Positions 43,746 to 55,078 of a stretch of DNA of 64,000 bases are shown here, in pieces (position 1 is the stretch's first letter; every line of letters begins with the position of its first letter). This DNA comes from Valencia hispanica (Eukaryota; Chordata; Actinopteri; Cyprinodontiformes; Valenciidae), in assembly GCA_963556495.2 (NCBI GenBank), contig OY747713.1:46736913-46800912 (forward strand), in the 5' to 3' direction. The notes below the pieces were generated by a model, which searched no databases, had not been told where the DNA came from, and worked only from the letters and a program-made list of their open reading frames with translations. Made by a program: the position numbers and the translations under genes.

Positions 43746-44673
43746 TTCTTTCTGACGTGATGTTTTTTCAGCTGACAGCTCAAACCTTTAGTGCAGCCTA
43801 TACTATGTGTAAACAGAGAGAAAACCCTCAGTTTTAACTTGTTTTTACAAGCTTTGCACATTATAATGTTAAAGTACGTCATTTCAACAGTGGGTTGTGT
43901 TACTGCTCAATAAAAGGTCCATCCTTAATTGGGTAGTAATTTTGAACCTGCTAGTTTTGATGGATCTTTGGGGGGAATAATGTGTTTCTTTGTGCAAAGT
44001 AAAATAATATAAACCTTCAAAGTCAACATGTCAATGGAATGTCGTATGTGGCAGTTGTTCGAAATTATGATTTATGTTGGACAAAAACAATATTTCTATA
44101 ACAAATACAGATTTGATGTCCTTTGTCCCTCATGTTCAATGGGTTTTTAATTGGAAATGCACAGCCAGTGCAGGGTGGTGTCCCCATAATGACCAGGTGC
44201 GATTTCCATTTATCATAGCTGAACAGAAGGTGAACATTGCAGTTTAAGCGGTGAATCATATGCGAGAAACTTCACTTCCTGTTTTCTTTCTTTCTTTTTG
44301 CCTAGTGCAGGTTTTTTTTATTTGAATGGGTCATATGAATAAAAATATAAGGGCTAAATGGCTGCTGGGCTAAAATTGGATGAAATATTTAGGTCTGAGT
44401 CTAAAGGAGATCCCTAGCCTTAAGTTGTGTGTATTCCTCAATGTTAACACTCATAGTTGCTGTCACAATTATAAAGACAATGTTAGACATCAGAAATATA
44501 GTGTGAAAGAATGCTAATAGTATGTTGACATCAGTGAAAATAGCAGGTTTATAAGCCCTGGATAGAAACCTACAGCAGCTTTTTCTAAACATGAAGACTA
44601 TCATAAGGCTTTGTAGTGCCATACAGAAACTATATAATACTGTATTGAACATATAGTCAGGGTGATTGGATTC
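43746..44673. other. Unassigned DNA
   Basis: No coding or element signal found. The 83-codon frame at 44401-44652 has hydrophobic stretches but no support. Confidence 0.4.
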
Positions 44674-45441
44674 TGTGGCTGTGTGCTGGAGAGTGGGTGT
44701 GCACGTGTTTCTTCCTACCTTCTCTGCAGGGTGTGTCAGGCTGCTGCTATCCAGGTGCTTCCAATCAGTACCTCATTAACTCACCAGTTTAAAAGGGGAG
44801 TGGATCCTGGAGGCTGGCGCCAGTTGGTTCTTGCTCCAAAGCAGGGTATATGGCGAGATTAACTCCTGTGATTCCAAGTAAGATGACTTCTCAAGATTTA
44901 GAGAATCTGCGTACTCACCTCCTTGTTCTCCTCGTAGATCCTTCCTGGTACTCCAGCAACCTCACTCCGGAACCTTCCAAGAGAATCACTTCATCAGTTT
45001 TGGTTCCTGCCTGGTCAGCCTCCACACAGCTCCCCGCTTGTAAATCGCCGCAATACTCACCATCGTCGCCGTCACCTCCAAGCAGCTCGCCTGTCCACCC
45101 AGAACCACCTTCACCTGCAAAATAAGAAAACTTACCTTCATCATCGCTTCCGGAAATTCTCTGGGCATCCTCAGCCATTGCTCCTGCAAAGACAAACGAA
45201 AAATCAATAATCATCACACACCCATTTCTACCCAGCCTCAGCACACAGTTTCCCACGTACCTCTTCTAAACCACTGTTCCCTGGATTCCAATCCAGTTTT
45301 TCCACTGCCTGGTTCCTCCCAAGATGACCCTCCAGTTCCCTTCTGACTTTCCACTTCTCAATAAATCATTTAAAGAAAAAGGAAAAACTGTTTGTCTGCT
45401 GTCTGGAGCTGTTGCCGACCTTGGTCATTAAAACCTAAACA
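44674..45441 (+). mobile_element. Candidate solo LTR
   Basis: About 770 bp with TGTGGCTG start and CCTAAACA end, a TATA-like tttaaaag box (44789-44796) and an AATAAA signal (45359) about 80 bp before the end. This layout is usual for fish LTRs. No target duplication is visible, and the L1 LINE begins immediately afterwards, so the 3' flank may be disturbed. Confidence 0.4.
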
Positions 45442-45774
45442 TGGGGGGGAGCAGCTTACACCATGCTGCTTTTTCCCCAACAGCCTGCTTTGATTTTTGT
45501 TAAGAGTTTTAGACTATGGCAGTTGTTGCTGGCAAGACTGGCAGTCATCTGTAGACTGATGAGCTGCTGCTGAGATCTCGCGAGAGCTGTGCGTAAGTAA
45601 TATGGCGGTAGACTGGTAAAACAAACTCGGTTAAAAACAAACCATAACATTTGAGCCAAATATAGCAAACGTTTAATAATAACCATTATTTTGTATTTCT
45701 CCATAAACGAACTGGGCGAGGAAACCTTGCACAGCCTGGAAAGCTACTTGGACGAGTGCTTTGACAACATTGTT

Positions 45775-46278
45775 ATGGGCAAGCCACAGAAATCCACCTC
45801 TGCTATGCCGACAAGCACTCCATCACAGAAACGCACCCGTTCTGAGCCCAGCACCTCCACCATCTCGCCAGAGAAAAGCTACAGCGATGTCCTGGACTCA
45901 ATAGATAAGAAGCTAACCAACCTAGACGCCCGTATGGCCCTGGTTGAGGTTTTCCATAAAGAATTTCAAGCTCCTTACCACCGCGTCCGCCGGCTCGGAG
46001 GTAAGAAGCCCAACAACAGCCGGCCGCGACCTATTGTTGCTAAATTCGAGCATTACAAGCAAAAAGAGCAGGTCAGAGGCCAGGGCAGAGAGCTGCGGGG
46101 AACGAATTACAGCGTTAACGATCAATATCCGAAGGAAATCCTGGATAGAAGGCGCGTTTTGTTCCCAATCAGAAAGAAATATATCAGTGAAGGCACCAGA
46201 GCTACAGTAGCGGTAGATAAACTGTATGTTAATGGGCAGCTGTTCAGGGACCCCCAGCTTACTCCTTGGCTTCATTAG
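45775..46278 (+). pseudogene. L1/Tx1 ORF1 with internal deletion
   Basis: The first in-frame ATG is at 45775; the frame is open from further upstream (about 45691). The N-terminal half is Ser/Thr/Lys-rich (KRTRSEPSTSTISPEKSYSD) and enters DSIDKKLTNLDARMALVE, the beginning of a coiled coil. It then jumps to the conserved C-terminal domain of L1 ORF1p: HRVRRLGGKKPNNSRPRPIV, AKFEHYKQKEQVRGQGRELR and ILDRRRVLFPIRKKYI. That domain ends DPQLTPWLH. L1 ORF1 proteins, RNA-binding chaperones that trimerise by a coiled coil, are normally around 300 residues or more. Here most of the coiled coil and the RRM domain are missing while the frame remains open, indicating an in-frame deletion. The frame ends 396 bp before ORF2. 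Confidence 0.78.
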
Positions 46279-46674
46279 TCATGTAACACTGGTCAGATAA
46301 GAGTTGTTTTATCAGTCAACTATAATCTAATGTTAGCACAGCTCTGTAAAGTTGTTTACATTACTCAATGTGGGTGGGGCCAGGGCTAATCACTGGGATA
46401 CTGGCTCTTTTTTCTTTTCTCATCTTCACATGTCTATCACCAAATGTCTGTCACTCCTTTTTCCTTCTTTTATCACTCACACACACACACAGAATTTTTT
46501 CATAATATAACTATTTCTTTGTCTCTCACCCTTCACACCTTTCTTCTATTTCTCTCTTTCTTATATCTCGGCTTTTGGATTTTCAATCAGGCAACCCCAA
46601 GCACAAACTAATAATACACCTGTGTTTTTCTGTTTCTATGGTGATATGGACTTTAAAACTTTTATCTCAAAACT

Positions 46675-49600
46675 ATGACTACTCTAAGGTTTGTCACGTG
46701 GAATGTTCATGGAGCTGGCACCAGAGAGAAAAGAGTTAAGATTTTTAACCAGCTTAAAAGATTGAAGGCAGATGTCGTCTTATTACAAGAAACCCATAAA
46801 TCTACCTCAGCTGCAGATGATCTTAAATCCCCTGAGTTTCCTAATGTATTTTCTGCATGCTATAACTCTAGACAAAGGGGAGTAGCAATATTAATAAATA
46901 AAAATTTAAATTTTACAGTAATAGATACAGTTACAGATCCAGAGGGTAGATTTATTATAGTAAAACTATCTATACATAACCAAAAGTTATGTATTGTCAC
47001 TATATATGGTCCAAATGTTGATGACCCCTCATTCTTTCATTCCTTCTTCTCGGTGCTCCTTGAACACATGGATTGCTCACTTCTTCTTGGGGGCGACCTC
47101 AACTTTGGTTTAGATGAAGAAATAGACAGGCTCAGCACAGCAGGGACTCGGCGCAGCTGGAAATCTATAGATATACTCAAACAGTACATGAGTGATTATG
47201 GACTTTGCGATGCATGGCGATCTCTTCACCCCAATGACAAAAAATATACTTTCTTCTCAAATGTCCACCATTCATATTCTCGACTGCATTATTTGTTAGT
47301 TAGCAGCTCACTGATGACTGACATTTCAGACACTGAGATACACCCTATAGCTGTTAGCGATCATGCTCCTGCTTCTCTAACTTTAGTAAATAAAACAGAA
47401 ACACCTCAAAGCAAAAATTGGAGATTTAATATATCCTTACTTAAGGATAAAGACTTTAATAAATATTTTAAAAAAAGAGTGGGGCTCATATTTGGAATAT
47501 AACGACCTCCCTGGTACGTCGCCATCCATTCTTTGGGAGGCAGGAAAAGCTGTGATTAGAGGCAAAATAATCTCATTCTCATCAAATAAAAAGAAAATGG
47601 AAAAAAAAACGTATTCAGGAATTAGAAGAAACTATTAAGTCATTAGAAGCTTCTCTAGATGAGGAGAGACTAGGCAAAATCCGTAAAGCAAAGCTAGAAT
47701 TAAATCAAATTATTAATAAACAGACCCAGTTCTTAATTCAAAGACTTGGGAAAGAAAACTTTGAACAGGGTAATAAATCAGGTAGATTTTTGGCTAACCA
47801 GCTTAAAATTAATGAAGAAAAAACCATTATATCTGCTATTAAAGATCAGACTGGGAATACAGTATCTGATCCTGGAAGAATAAACAACACATTTAAAGAA
47901 TTTTACAAGGCTTTATGCTCACCAGAGATAAATCCATCAGATCATGAAATTGAAAAATTTTTGGATAACATAACACTACCTAAATTATCTGAAAGTCAAG
48001 CGATGGCCCTGGATTCACCACTAACAGCGGCTGAACTCCAGGAGGCCCTCCAAGGCATGCCCAATAAAAAGGCTCCAGGCCCAGATGGATTTCCAGCAGA
48101 GTTCTATAAAGAATTCTGGAATATTCTAGCACCAACATTCCACAGAATGCTGCAGGAAACCAAGGAAAATGCCCAACTCCCACCAAATATGAATTCTGCC
48201 TACATTAGTCTTCTACTAAAATCAGGTAAAGACCCTTTGTTTCCCACCAGCTATCGTCCCATATCCCTTATTAATGTTGATCTTAAAATAATCTGCAAAG
48301 CCCTCGCAAAAAGGATAGAGAAAGTAACCCCTCTTATAATACATCCTGATCAAACTGGTTTTATTAAAGGGAGACATTCATCCACAAATTCACGTAGATT
48401 AATAGATTTAATAGATTTTTTTTTTACTGTAAGAACATTAAAACTAATATATTATCTTTAGATGCAGAAAAAGCATTTGATAGAGTTAACTGGAAATTCT
48501 TATTTGTAACCTTACATAAATTTGGCTTTGGAAATTCTTTTATAAACTGGTTGAAAATATTATACAGTTCACCAACAGCATGTATCAGGACTAATAACCA
48601 AACATCATCTAGGTTTTATCTTCAGAGAGGTACCAGGCAAGGATGTCCTCTCTCTCCCTCCCTGTTCGCTATTTTTATTGAACCACTAGCTGCAGCAATC
48701 AGGCAAACTCACAATATTAAAGGCATAAAATGCAATATCATAGAACATAAAATCAGTCTTTATGCAGATGATGTATTACTTTTTCTCCAGCATTCACAAA
48801 CCTCTTTCTCTCAGGTAATCGGGTTGATAAACTCTTAATCAAATGTTTCAGATTATTCTATAAATTGGTTAAAATCTACAGTTCTTCCAATCAATTGTTC
48901 TGTCCAGAATCCAACTAATACACAACTGCAGTCAGGGAATATTACCTATTTAGGTATCAATGTCTCACCAAGACTGGCAGATTTAATAAAGCTAAACTAC
49001 ATCCCACTTCTAAAAAAAGTGGAAGATGATCTTGCTAGATGGAAATCCCTACCCATATCATTTATGGGAAGGGTTGCTTCAATAAAAATGATGGTTTTGC
49101 CCAGAATCAACTACTTATTCTCAATGATCCCAAGTAAACCATCACTAGACTGGTTTAGATCTCTGGACTCCTCTATCTCTAAATTTCTTTGGAAAGATAA
49201 ACCCCCACTTATCATCTTGAAAAACACTGCAGAAGACCAAAGAAAAAGGAGGTCTAGATCTACCAATCTTCCATCATTATTTCTTAGCCAACAGGCTCCA
49301 ATACATCTCAAGATGGTTAAAACATAGCTAACCAGACGAGTCCTGGATAGACGTAGAACAGACACTATGTAATAAGATAAAACTTTCAGACCTACCATTT
49401 ATTAGCTCAAATATAAAACAATATGAATGCTTTAAAAGCATAAATATCAGCTCCTCTCTGACAGCATGGTGGGAGTTTCTAAAAATGACAGTCCACAATA
49501 ATCCCATACAGACGTACACCCATCTGGAATAACCCCGACATCTTGCAAAAAAAATTTATGATAAGTTTTCCAGTCTGGAGGTGCAATGGAATTGAATACC

Positions 49601-50372
49601 TGGAACATATATTTGAAGGAACAGACTTTATCCCATTTAATACATTAATTACACAATATGGAATTGATTTAAAAAAATTCTTAGAATATCAACAAATTAA
49701 ATTTATTATTAAAGGTAAATTTAGGCTCAATACAGCTGAATTACAAATTCCAGCAAGAGTTTTAGATTTTCTTAATCTCAACCCCCCCAAATTGCTGTCT
49801 AAAATATACAAAACTTTATCTACATTAGATGAATCAATAGCCATCCCTATTTCAAAATGGGAGGTGGATTTATCAGGCAGCTTTGACCAAAACATCTGGT
49901 CTCAGATATGTTTAAGAACCTTTAAAATAACATAAAATCCTCATTTGCAATTAATACAATACAAAATCCTTTATAGAGTACACTTTACAGGTCAACGAAT
50001 GTTTAGGATGGGTTTTACATCGTCTAATACCTGCTTACAATGCACAAGCAATATACCAGATACTTATGTTCATGCGCTTTGGTTCTGTCCACCTGTTAAG
50101 AAATTTTGATGCCAGATATGTGAGGACTTATCAAAGTGTCTGAAATGTAACATCCCACCATCTCCCTCAGTTTGCCTGTTAGGAAATTTAAATGATGTCA
50201 CCATGGACACAAAGTCAGTTCTAATGGTTCACATTGCCTTATGCATCGCTAAGAAAACTATCCTCCTAAAATGGAATAATAAAAAGGCTCTTAATATTAT
50301 TCAGTATAGAAACCTCTTGTTGGACCATATTGGTCTTGAGACGGTCTCTGGCTCCATATCTGATCAATCTCT
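46675..50372 (+). pseudogene. L1/Tx1 ORF2: endonuclease, reverse transcriptase, zinc knuckle
   Basis: The ATG at 46675 begins TLRFVTWNVHGAGTREK, the APE-type endonuclease. Its conserved blocks are VVLLQETHK, VTIYGPN, LLLGGDLNFGLD and a terminal AVSDHAPA; the usual D in the SRLDY motif reads SRLHY, a possible inactivating change. After frame breaks near 47470 and 47605, a linker leads to the RT. It contains MPNKKAPGPDGFPAEFYKEF (48058-48117), TSYRPISLINVDLKIICKAL, DQTGFIKGRHS, DAEKAFDRVNW, GTRQGCPLSPSLFAIF and the catalytic YADD at about 48760. A stop (TAA at about 48836) and further breaks (about 49230 and 49330) follow. The C-terminal zinc knuckle CLQCTSNIPDTYVHALWFC lies at about 50036-50092. 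The protein would nick DNA and copy its RNA in place; this copy is broken. Confidence 0.87.
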
Positions 50373-51344
50373 CAGAATCAGAATCAGAATCAGCTTTAAT
50401 GGCCGAGTATGACACATACAAGGAATTTGACTCCAGCAACTTTTCTCTCCAGTACAGAACTTAAATAAGTGAAATAAAGAAATAAATACAAATAAATAAT
50501 AAAGGATAATATATACACCAAACCGGGGTTATTTTACAGTGAGTATGTACAGCAGTGCAGAGTTATAGTTTATTGTTATGTGAATGGACTCACACTCTAC
50601 ACAGAGTTCATCAGAGCGACAGCCTGGGGGAAAAAGCTGTTCTTGTGTCGGGTGGTTTTGGCGTACAACGTGCTGGGCCTTCTTTCTTGTACAGTTAATG
50701 TGGGAGGTCCACTTCAGGTCCCGTGTGAAGGTGGATCCTAGGAACCTGAAAGACTCCATTGTGGGGACTGGCCTGTTGATGATTATGAGAGGAGATGTTG
50801 ATGGGGGTCTCTTCCTGAAGTTCACTGTCATCTCCACAGTTTTGAGCGGGTTTAGCTCCAGGTGGTTCTGACTGCACCAGAGGACCAGCTGTTCCACTTC
50901 CCCTCTGTATGCAGACTCGTCACCGTCACGGATGAGTCCAATGATAGTGGTGTCATCTGCAAACTTCAGGAGTTTCACAGAAGGGTCCCTTGACATGCAG
51001 TCAGTGTTGTAAAGGGAGAAGAGCAGTGGGGAGAGAACACATCCCTGGGGGGCGCCGATGCTGAGGGACCGGGAGCTGGATGTGAAGTTACCCAGTTTCA
51101 CCTGCTGCCTCCTGTCAGTCAGGAAACTGGTAATCCACTGACAGGTGGAGGGAGGCACGGTGAGCTGGGACATTTTTTGATGGAGGAGCTCTGGGACGAT
51201 GGTGTTGAATGCAGAGCTGAAGTCCACAAACAGGACCCGAGCGTAGGTACCTGCAGAGTCTAGGTGGTGCAGGATGTAGTGGAGAGCCATGTTGACTGCG
51301 TCATCCACTGACCCTCTCTGGGCTCCTATGATCGGCTCCATCAC
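50373..51344 (-). pseudogene. Rex1/CR1-like LINE, RT domain and 3' tail
   Basis: The minus strand carries a 271-codon open frame (51344-50529). It starts MMEPIIGAQRGSVDDAVNMA and continues with ARVLFVDFSSAFNTIVPELL (RT motif A). WITSFLTDRRQQVKLG, IGAPQGCVLSPLLFSLYNTD and SVKLLKFADDTTIIGLIRDG follow, with the intact catalytic FADD, then VEMTVNFRKRPPSTSPLIII and FRFLGSTFTRDLKW. After this the frame drifts and ends early. The 3' UTR reaches 50373 with a (TGATTC)n tail (plus-strand agaatcagaatcagaatcag). It has no endonuclease (5'-truncated). It is the best preserved RT stretch of this family here and related to the copy at 36.2-37.3 kb. Confidence 0.85.
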
Positions 51345-51582
51345 CTAGTGGGGCGGGGGGGCACTTGGTTTTGTCGTTTGGGATACTGTTGCTGATGTGG
51401 GGGTTTTGGGGTTGGAGGCGCTGGACGTCGTGGCCGGCCTGGGGTTGGGCTTTGGGTGGTAACTCCTGATGGCTGCATGCGGTGCCTTGGCGGACATGGG
51501 TTACTGGCCTGGTGGCTGTGCTGTGCCTGGGTAGGGTCTGGGGATTCGGGGCTCTGGGGCGCCGCGCCCCCTAGCTCTGTAG
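51345..51582. other. GC-rich segment of unknown origin
   Basis: C-rich on the minus strand, between a LINE and an LTR fragment. The minus-strand frame (51595-51341) is Pro/Gln-rich and, like the C-rich part at 19.9-20.7 kb, probably reflects base composition. No motif recognised. Confidence 0.4.
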
Positions 51583-51841
51583 ATGTCTTCTCCAACCTTC
51601 ACGCCCCGCCTCTGGACAGCTGCTCCATGCGAGTCTCTTATCAACGCATAAAACAGCACATCCGAAGGCCAGACTGTTATCTTACTGCCCCGGCGTCTGT
51701 CTCTCTGGTGACCTGACACATATATCTTTATCATAACATTAAGCTGGAACAATAAGCTTGCCCCTAACCTTGTCCTCTGCCTTAGATACTAAACAGAGAA
51801 TATACAATTAATTCCTAATTACATAACAATTTTCAACCACA
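51583..51841 (-). mobile_element. LTR fragment, same family as the solo LTR at 38.7 kb
   Basis: On the minus strand it starts at 51841 with TGTGGTTGAAAATTG, like the solo LTR, and follows it through gtgtcaggtcaccagagaga and ggcggggcgtgaaggttgg until 51583. There the match stops at the GC-rich segment. The start lies exactly where L2 RT coding sequence breaks, so the LTR element inserted into that LINE. Confidence 0.8.
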
Positions 51842-53440
51842 CTGTACTAGAGAGTCCAACCCAAATCTCCAGTCATTCCAATAGTACATCATGATCAACA
51901 GTGTCAAATGCAGCACTAAGGTCCAAAAGTACCAGCACTGTGGTTCAGTCTGTATTTATGCAGATGTCATTGAAAACTTTGACAAGGGCCGTCTCTGTGC
52001 TGTAGTGAGCATGGAAACCAGACTGAAAAACATCAAAATGGTTGGTCTTTGTTAGAAAGCTATTTAACTGCTGAAACACAGCTTTTTCAATAATCTTACT
52101 GATGAATGGAAGATTAGAGATTGGCCTGTAGTTCTGCATTAACATGTTGTCCAGGTTATTTTTCTTTAGCAGTGGTTTAATAACTGCTGTTTTTAGAGCC
52201 TGGGGGAAGACACCTGACAGGGGGGATGAGTTCAGGGGCTACTGTCACTGGAGGATTAGTTAGTCTTTCCACTGTTGCAAACAGAGTCCCTGCATTGTTC
52301 ATGTTTCTGTTAATGATCTCAGAGAAGAACAATTTTGTTGCATCTTTTAAAGTTAACTGATATCTGTACAGTCTCTCTTTGTAGACCAATGGTGTCTGAG
52401 ATTTTTGCGATGAAATTATCAACCAGCTCGTTCACTGAGTTGGAGTTGGGAGATGAGGGGGATGTTGTAGGAGGGTAAATACTTTTAAATGTTTCAACTG
52501 AACTGTCCCCTGGAAAATGCTTTTCTATAGATGTCTCAATGTGGCTAGATAGTTTAGCAGATATGATACTTTCAAAGAAAACAGAAATGGTCAGATAATG
52601 CAATATCAATTACAGAGATGTTGGATTTATTTAAACCTTTGCTGATAATTTTGTCCAGAGTCTGTCCTTGATTGTGTGTTGGTTGTTTGACATGCTGGGT
52701 CAGGCCGAAGTTATGAAGACTGTCACCTAATGTTCTTGCTAGTCTATCTTGAGGGCTGTCGGTATAGATTTCGAAGTCCTCCACAATCATTAATTGGTCA
52801 TTGTCGATACATTGTATGGAAAGAAGGTCGCTGAAATCATTAAAGAGGAGGCAAGTTTTGGGCGTTTATATAAACTTAGAAATAAAGCATTGTTAGGCTC
52901 ATTGTTTTGAGTAGCTAGGTATTCAAAAGAGTCAAATGTGCCTAGAGATACCTTTTTAAAATTAATTGAGATATGAAAAATTGTGGCTATACCTCCACCT
53001 CATCTGTGTTTCCTGCTCTCACTTAAAAGATTTGGAGGAGTAGATTCTATCAATGCAGACGTTTCATTTTTACGTCTAGTCAGGTTTCTGATAAAAAAAA
53101 GTGTGTACTTTATGTTAAGTGATGAAGTCATTGATAATAAATGACTTCCCTAACAGAGGCCAAGTGTTTAATAAAGTTAATTTAAGTAGCTTATTGATGG
53201 GTAGCTGAACCTTCTGACAGGTGATCAATTTGAGATTTGGTTTAATATGAGAGCGTTTGGATTTAGCTTTTTGTTTTCTGCTGCTTATAAGCACTGGAAT
53301 ACTACTCTTGGGGAGACCGGGCAACTTCTGGAAGACAATGGGAGTAGAATTACTGTCCGGTTCCCTTCTATATCAGATGTCTGTTATTACCAGTTGGGGC
53401 ATGGGCAGAATACATCCAGTGTTAGTCCCAGGGGCCTGAT
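51842..53440 (-). pseudogene. L2-clade LINE ORF2: endonuclease and start of RT
   Basis: Read on the minus strand from about 53330, an N-terminal endonuclease region is recognisable. It has LLKLTLLNTWPLLGKSFIIN and a decayed GGGIATIFHISINFKKVS segment, followed by FEIYTDSPQDRLARTLGDSL, FGLTQHVKQPTHNQGQTLDK and IDIALSDHF (52790-52572). A linker (PPTTSPSSPNSNSVNELVDN) leads to the RT, whose LMQNYRPISNLPFISKIIEK, FQSGFHAHYSTETALVKVFN and LDLSAAFDTVDHD pieces end at 51842, where an LTR intervenes. Catalytic RT motif C is not in this piece. The sense strand has multiple stops. Confidence 0.78.
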
Positions 53441-54420
53441 GTAGTCCAAGTTTTGGTGTTCGTTGTGTCCCAATTCTAATTTGTGCCTTAAGTCAGTCAG
53501 ATGAGATTGGAATACTTTAAGAATGCTGTGGTAAGCACGGTACATCTTTGCTCACCACGGGTGCAGTCATAGAAGAGGTAGGAAGTGTTTTTTCTTTGTT
53601 AATCTCTGCGGTTTATGCATCTGTTTGGGCTGGTGGCATCATCTTGACTTGGTCTGTTTGGGTAAGTGTTTGTTCTTTGTTAGTATCCACTGGGCTTCGA
53701 GGTCAGCCCTTGGGTGTTTTATCAAGTGTTTAGCTTTCTGATTTAGATAACAGAACATGTTCGAGGTCAGCAGTCTCACGCCAGCTTTGTTGAGATAATG
53801 TTGGTTTTCCCTGAACAGATGCTTGGTACATCCAAGTGTTTAAAATTATTAATAAATGAGATGGATTTTTCAACAGATTGTCTCTTTAACCATTTATGGA
53901 ACATGCAAAGTCTACTGTATCTTTCATCATTCCCTTCAGAAACTGGTCCACTGATAAAGATGTTTATGTTAAGTCCATCAAATATCTGTAGCAGATCAGA
54001 GAAATCTCTCTTCAGAATCTCTGACTGTTTTTTGGCTGCATCAGTTTTCCAGTTTCTGGTGTTGTTCTATGATTGTCTGGATTTTTTCTGAGATTTCGCT
54101 CATTGTATTTTTGGGGCACCTGAAAACACTAGTGTCCTTGCTACAGAAGTCTTCGATCCCATCTATTGAACCATCATGAATCATCATGATGCCCTTGACT
54201 GGTTGTGGGTGCTGTGTGATCTTTTGGGGAACTGAGGGCTGTAAATCTGTTTTTCAGCAGGATTCCAGGGGGAGTAATATCTCTTGTTTTTGGTTGGGAT
54301 TTCTTTTGTTTTTTCTTCCTCGGAGCAGGTGTTAAAGTTTCAATACGCTTTAAAGCTGGCTAGTCTTCATCAAACTGTGAATGGGGTGTTCTACCTGTTA
54401 AGCGTCTTTTGGCTGAGGGA
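53441..54420 (-). pseudogene. L2-clade LINE ORF1 with esterase-like domain
   Basis: Upstream of the ORF2 on the minus strand is a decayed ORF1. Pieces such as MMIHDGSIDGIEDFCS (about 54185-54135), SEILKRDFSDLLQIFDGLNI (about 54020-53965) and NIFISGPVSEGNDERYSRLC are visible. MFHKWLKRQSVEKSISFINN and, in another frame, LFRENQHYLNKAGVRLLTSN follow (about 53830-53760). This is the layout of the SGNH/GDSL-type esterase domain known from CR1/L2 ORF1 proteins (blocks I-S-G-P and L-N-x-x-G). The usual catalytic D-x-x-H of block V is not preserved as such. Several frameshifts. Confidence 0.65.
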
Positions 54421-54838
54421 GTAGAGTTGTTCTGTGGGTTCTGTGTGAGACTGTTGGACCTTTTTAACACCGGGCTGTCAGGTTGTCACGTTTCTCATTC
54501 TCCAAAAAGTTGTCTCATTTCCAAATCCAGTGTATACTTCCATGTACAGTTCAAGGTGACATATCTTCATCTCCATTACATCCACTCTGGAGCATTTTGT
54601 CAAAGTCCTCAGCTGAGCAAAACACCATTTTGTTAGTCCACAGTCCTTCGAAAAAAATATTCCTAAAAAGAGATCCGGTCTAATACAATAACTCCTGAGG
54701 CTGGGTGTATAAAGTAACTAAGAAAAAATCTAAGAAAAGAAAATAGGAAAAGAGAATAAGTCGAGAGATTGAGAGAGATCAGGAAATGATAAAAATCTAT
54801 TTTAGTAATGTTTTTAATGTGAGGGTTAGGGTTTAGGT
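54421..54838. other. Unassigned, possibly LINE 5' region; telomere-like end
   Basis: May be the 5' leader of the minus-strand L2. At 54822-54850 the plus strand reads gagggttagggtttaggtttagggttt, a short degenerate telomere-like block at the junction to another L2 fragment. Confidence 0.4.
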
Positions 54839-55078
54839 TTAGGGTTTACATAGGGTTTGGATGGTTTCAAAGTCACCTGGTGACATCGTAATGTAGAGCT
54901 GAGTATCATCTGCATAGTTATAGTAGCTAATCTTATTGGTTGTTATAATCTGGGTTAGTGGGAGCATGTAGATATTAAATAAGAGGGGTCCCAGGATGGA
55001 GCCCTGGGAAACCCTACATGTGATTTCTGTTCGTTTTGATGAAAAATTTCCTATTGAAACAACCCAGTTGAAAGTCCT
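54839..55078 (-). pseudogene. L2 LINE RT fragment
   Basis: Minus-strand RT core: VSIGNFSSKRTEITCRVSQG, SILGPLLFNIYMLPLTQIIT and SYYNYADDTQLYITMSPGD. It carries the intact YADD motif C and most of motifs B and C but is only 80 codons long. It is placed 5' of the L2 ORF1/ORF2 region and could be a displaced part of that copy or a separate one. It abuts the plus-strand LINE directly at about 55078. Confidence 0.82.

Larger units (their letters stand above)
45442..50372 (+). mobile_element. Nearly full-length L1/Tx1-type LINE
   Basis: Starts with a G-rich leader (tggggggga at 45442) and a 5' region up to about 45774, then ORF1 and ORF2, described separately. It ends at about 50372, where an oppositely oriented LINE tail begins, so its own 3' UTR and tail are missing or displaced. 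It is the most complete autonomous-type element in the window (about 4.9 kb) but is inactivated by an ORF1 deletion and several ORF2 frameshifts. Confidence 0.82.

Noticed and set aside
44674..45441. LTR-L1 composite as a single novel element
   Set aside because: The direct abutment is suggestive, but the L1 has its own G-rich 5' start and ORF order, and no target duplication joins the two.
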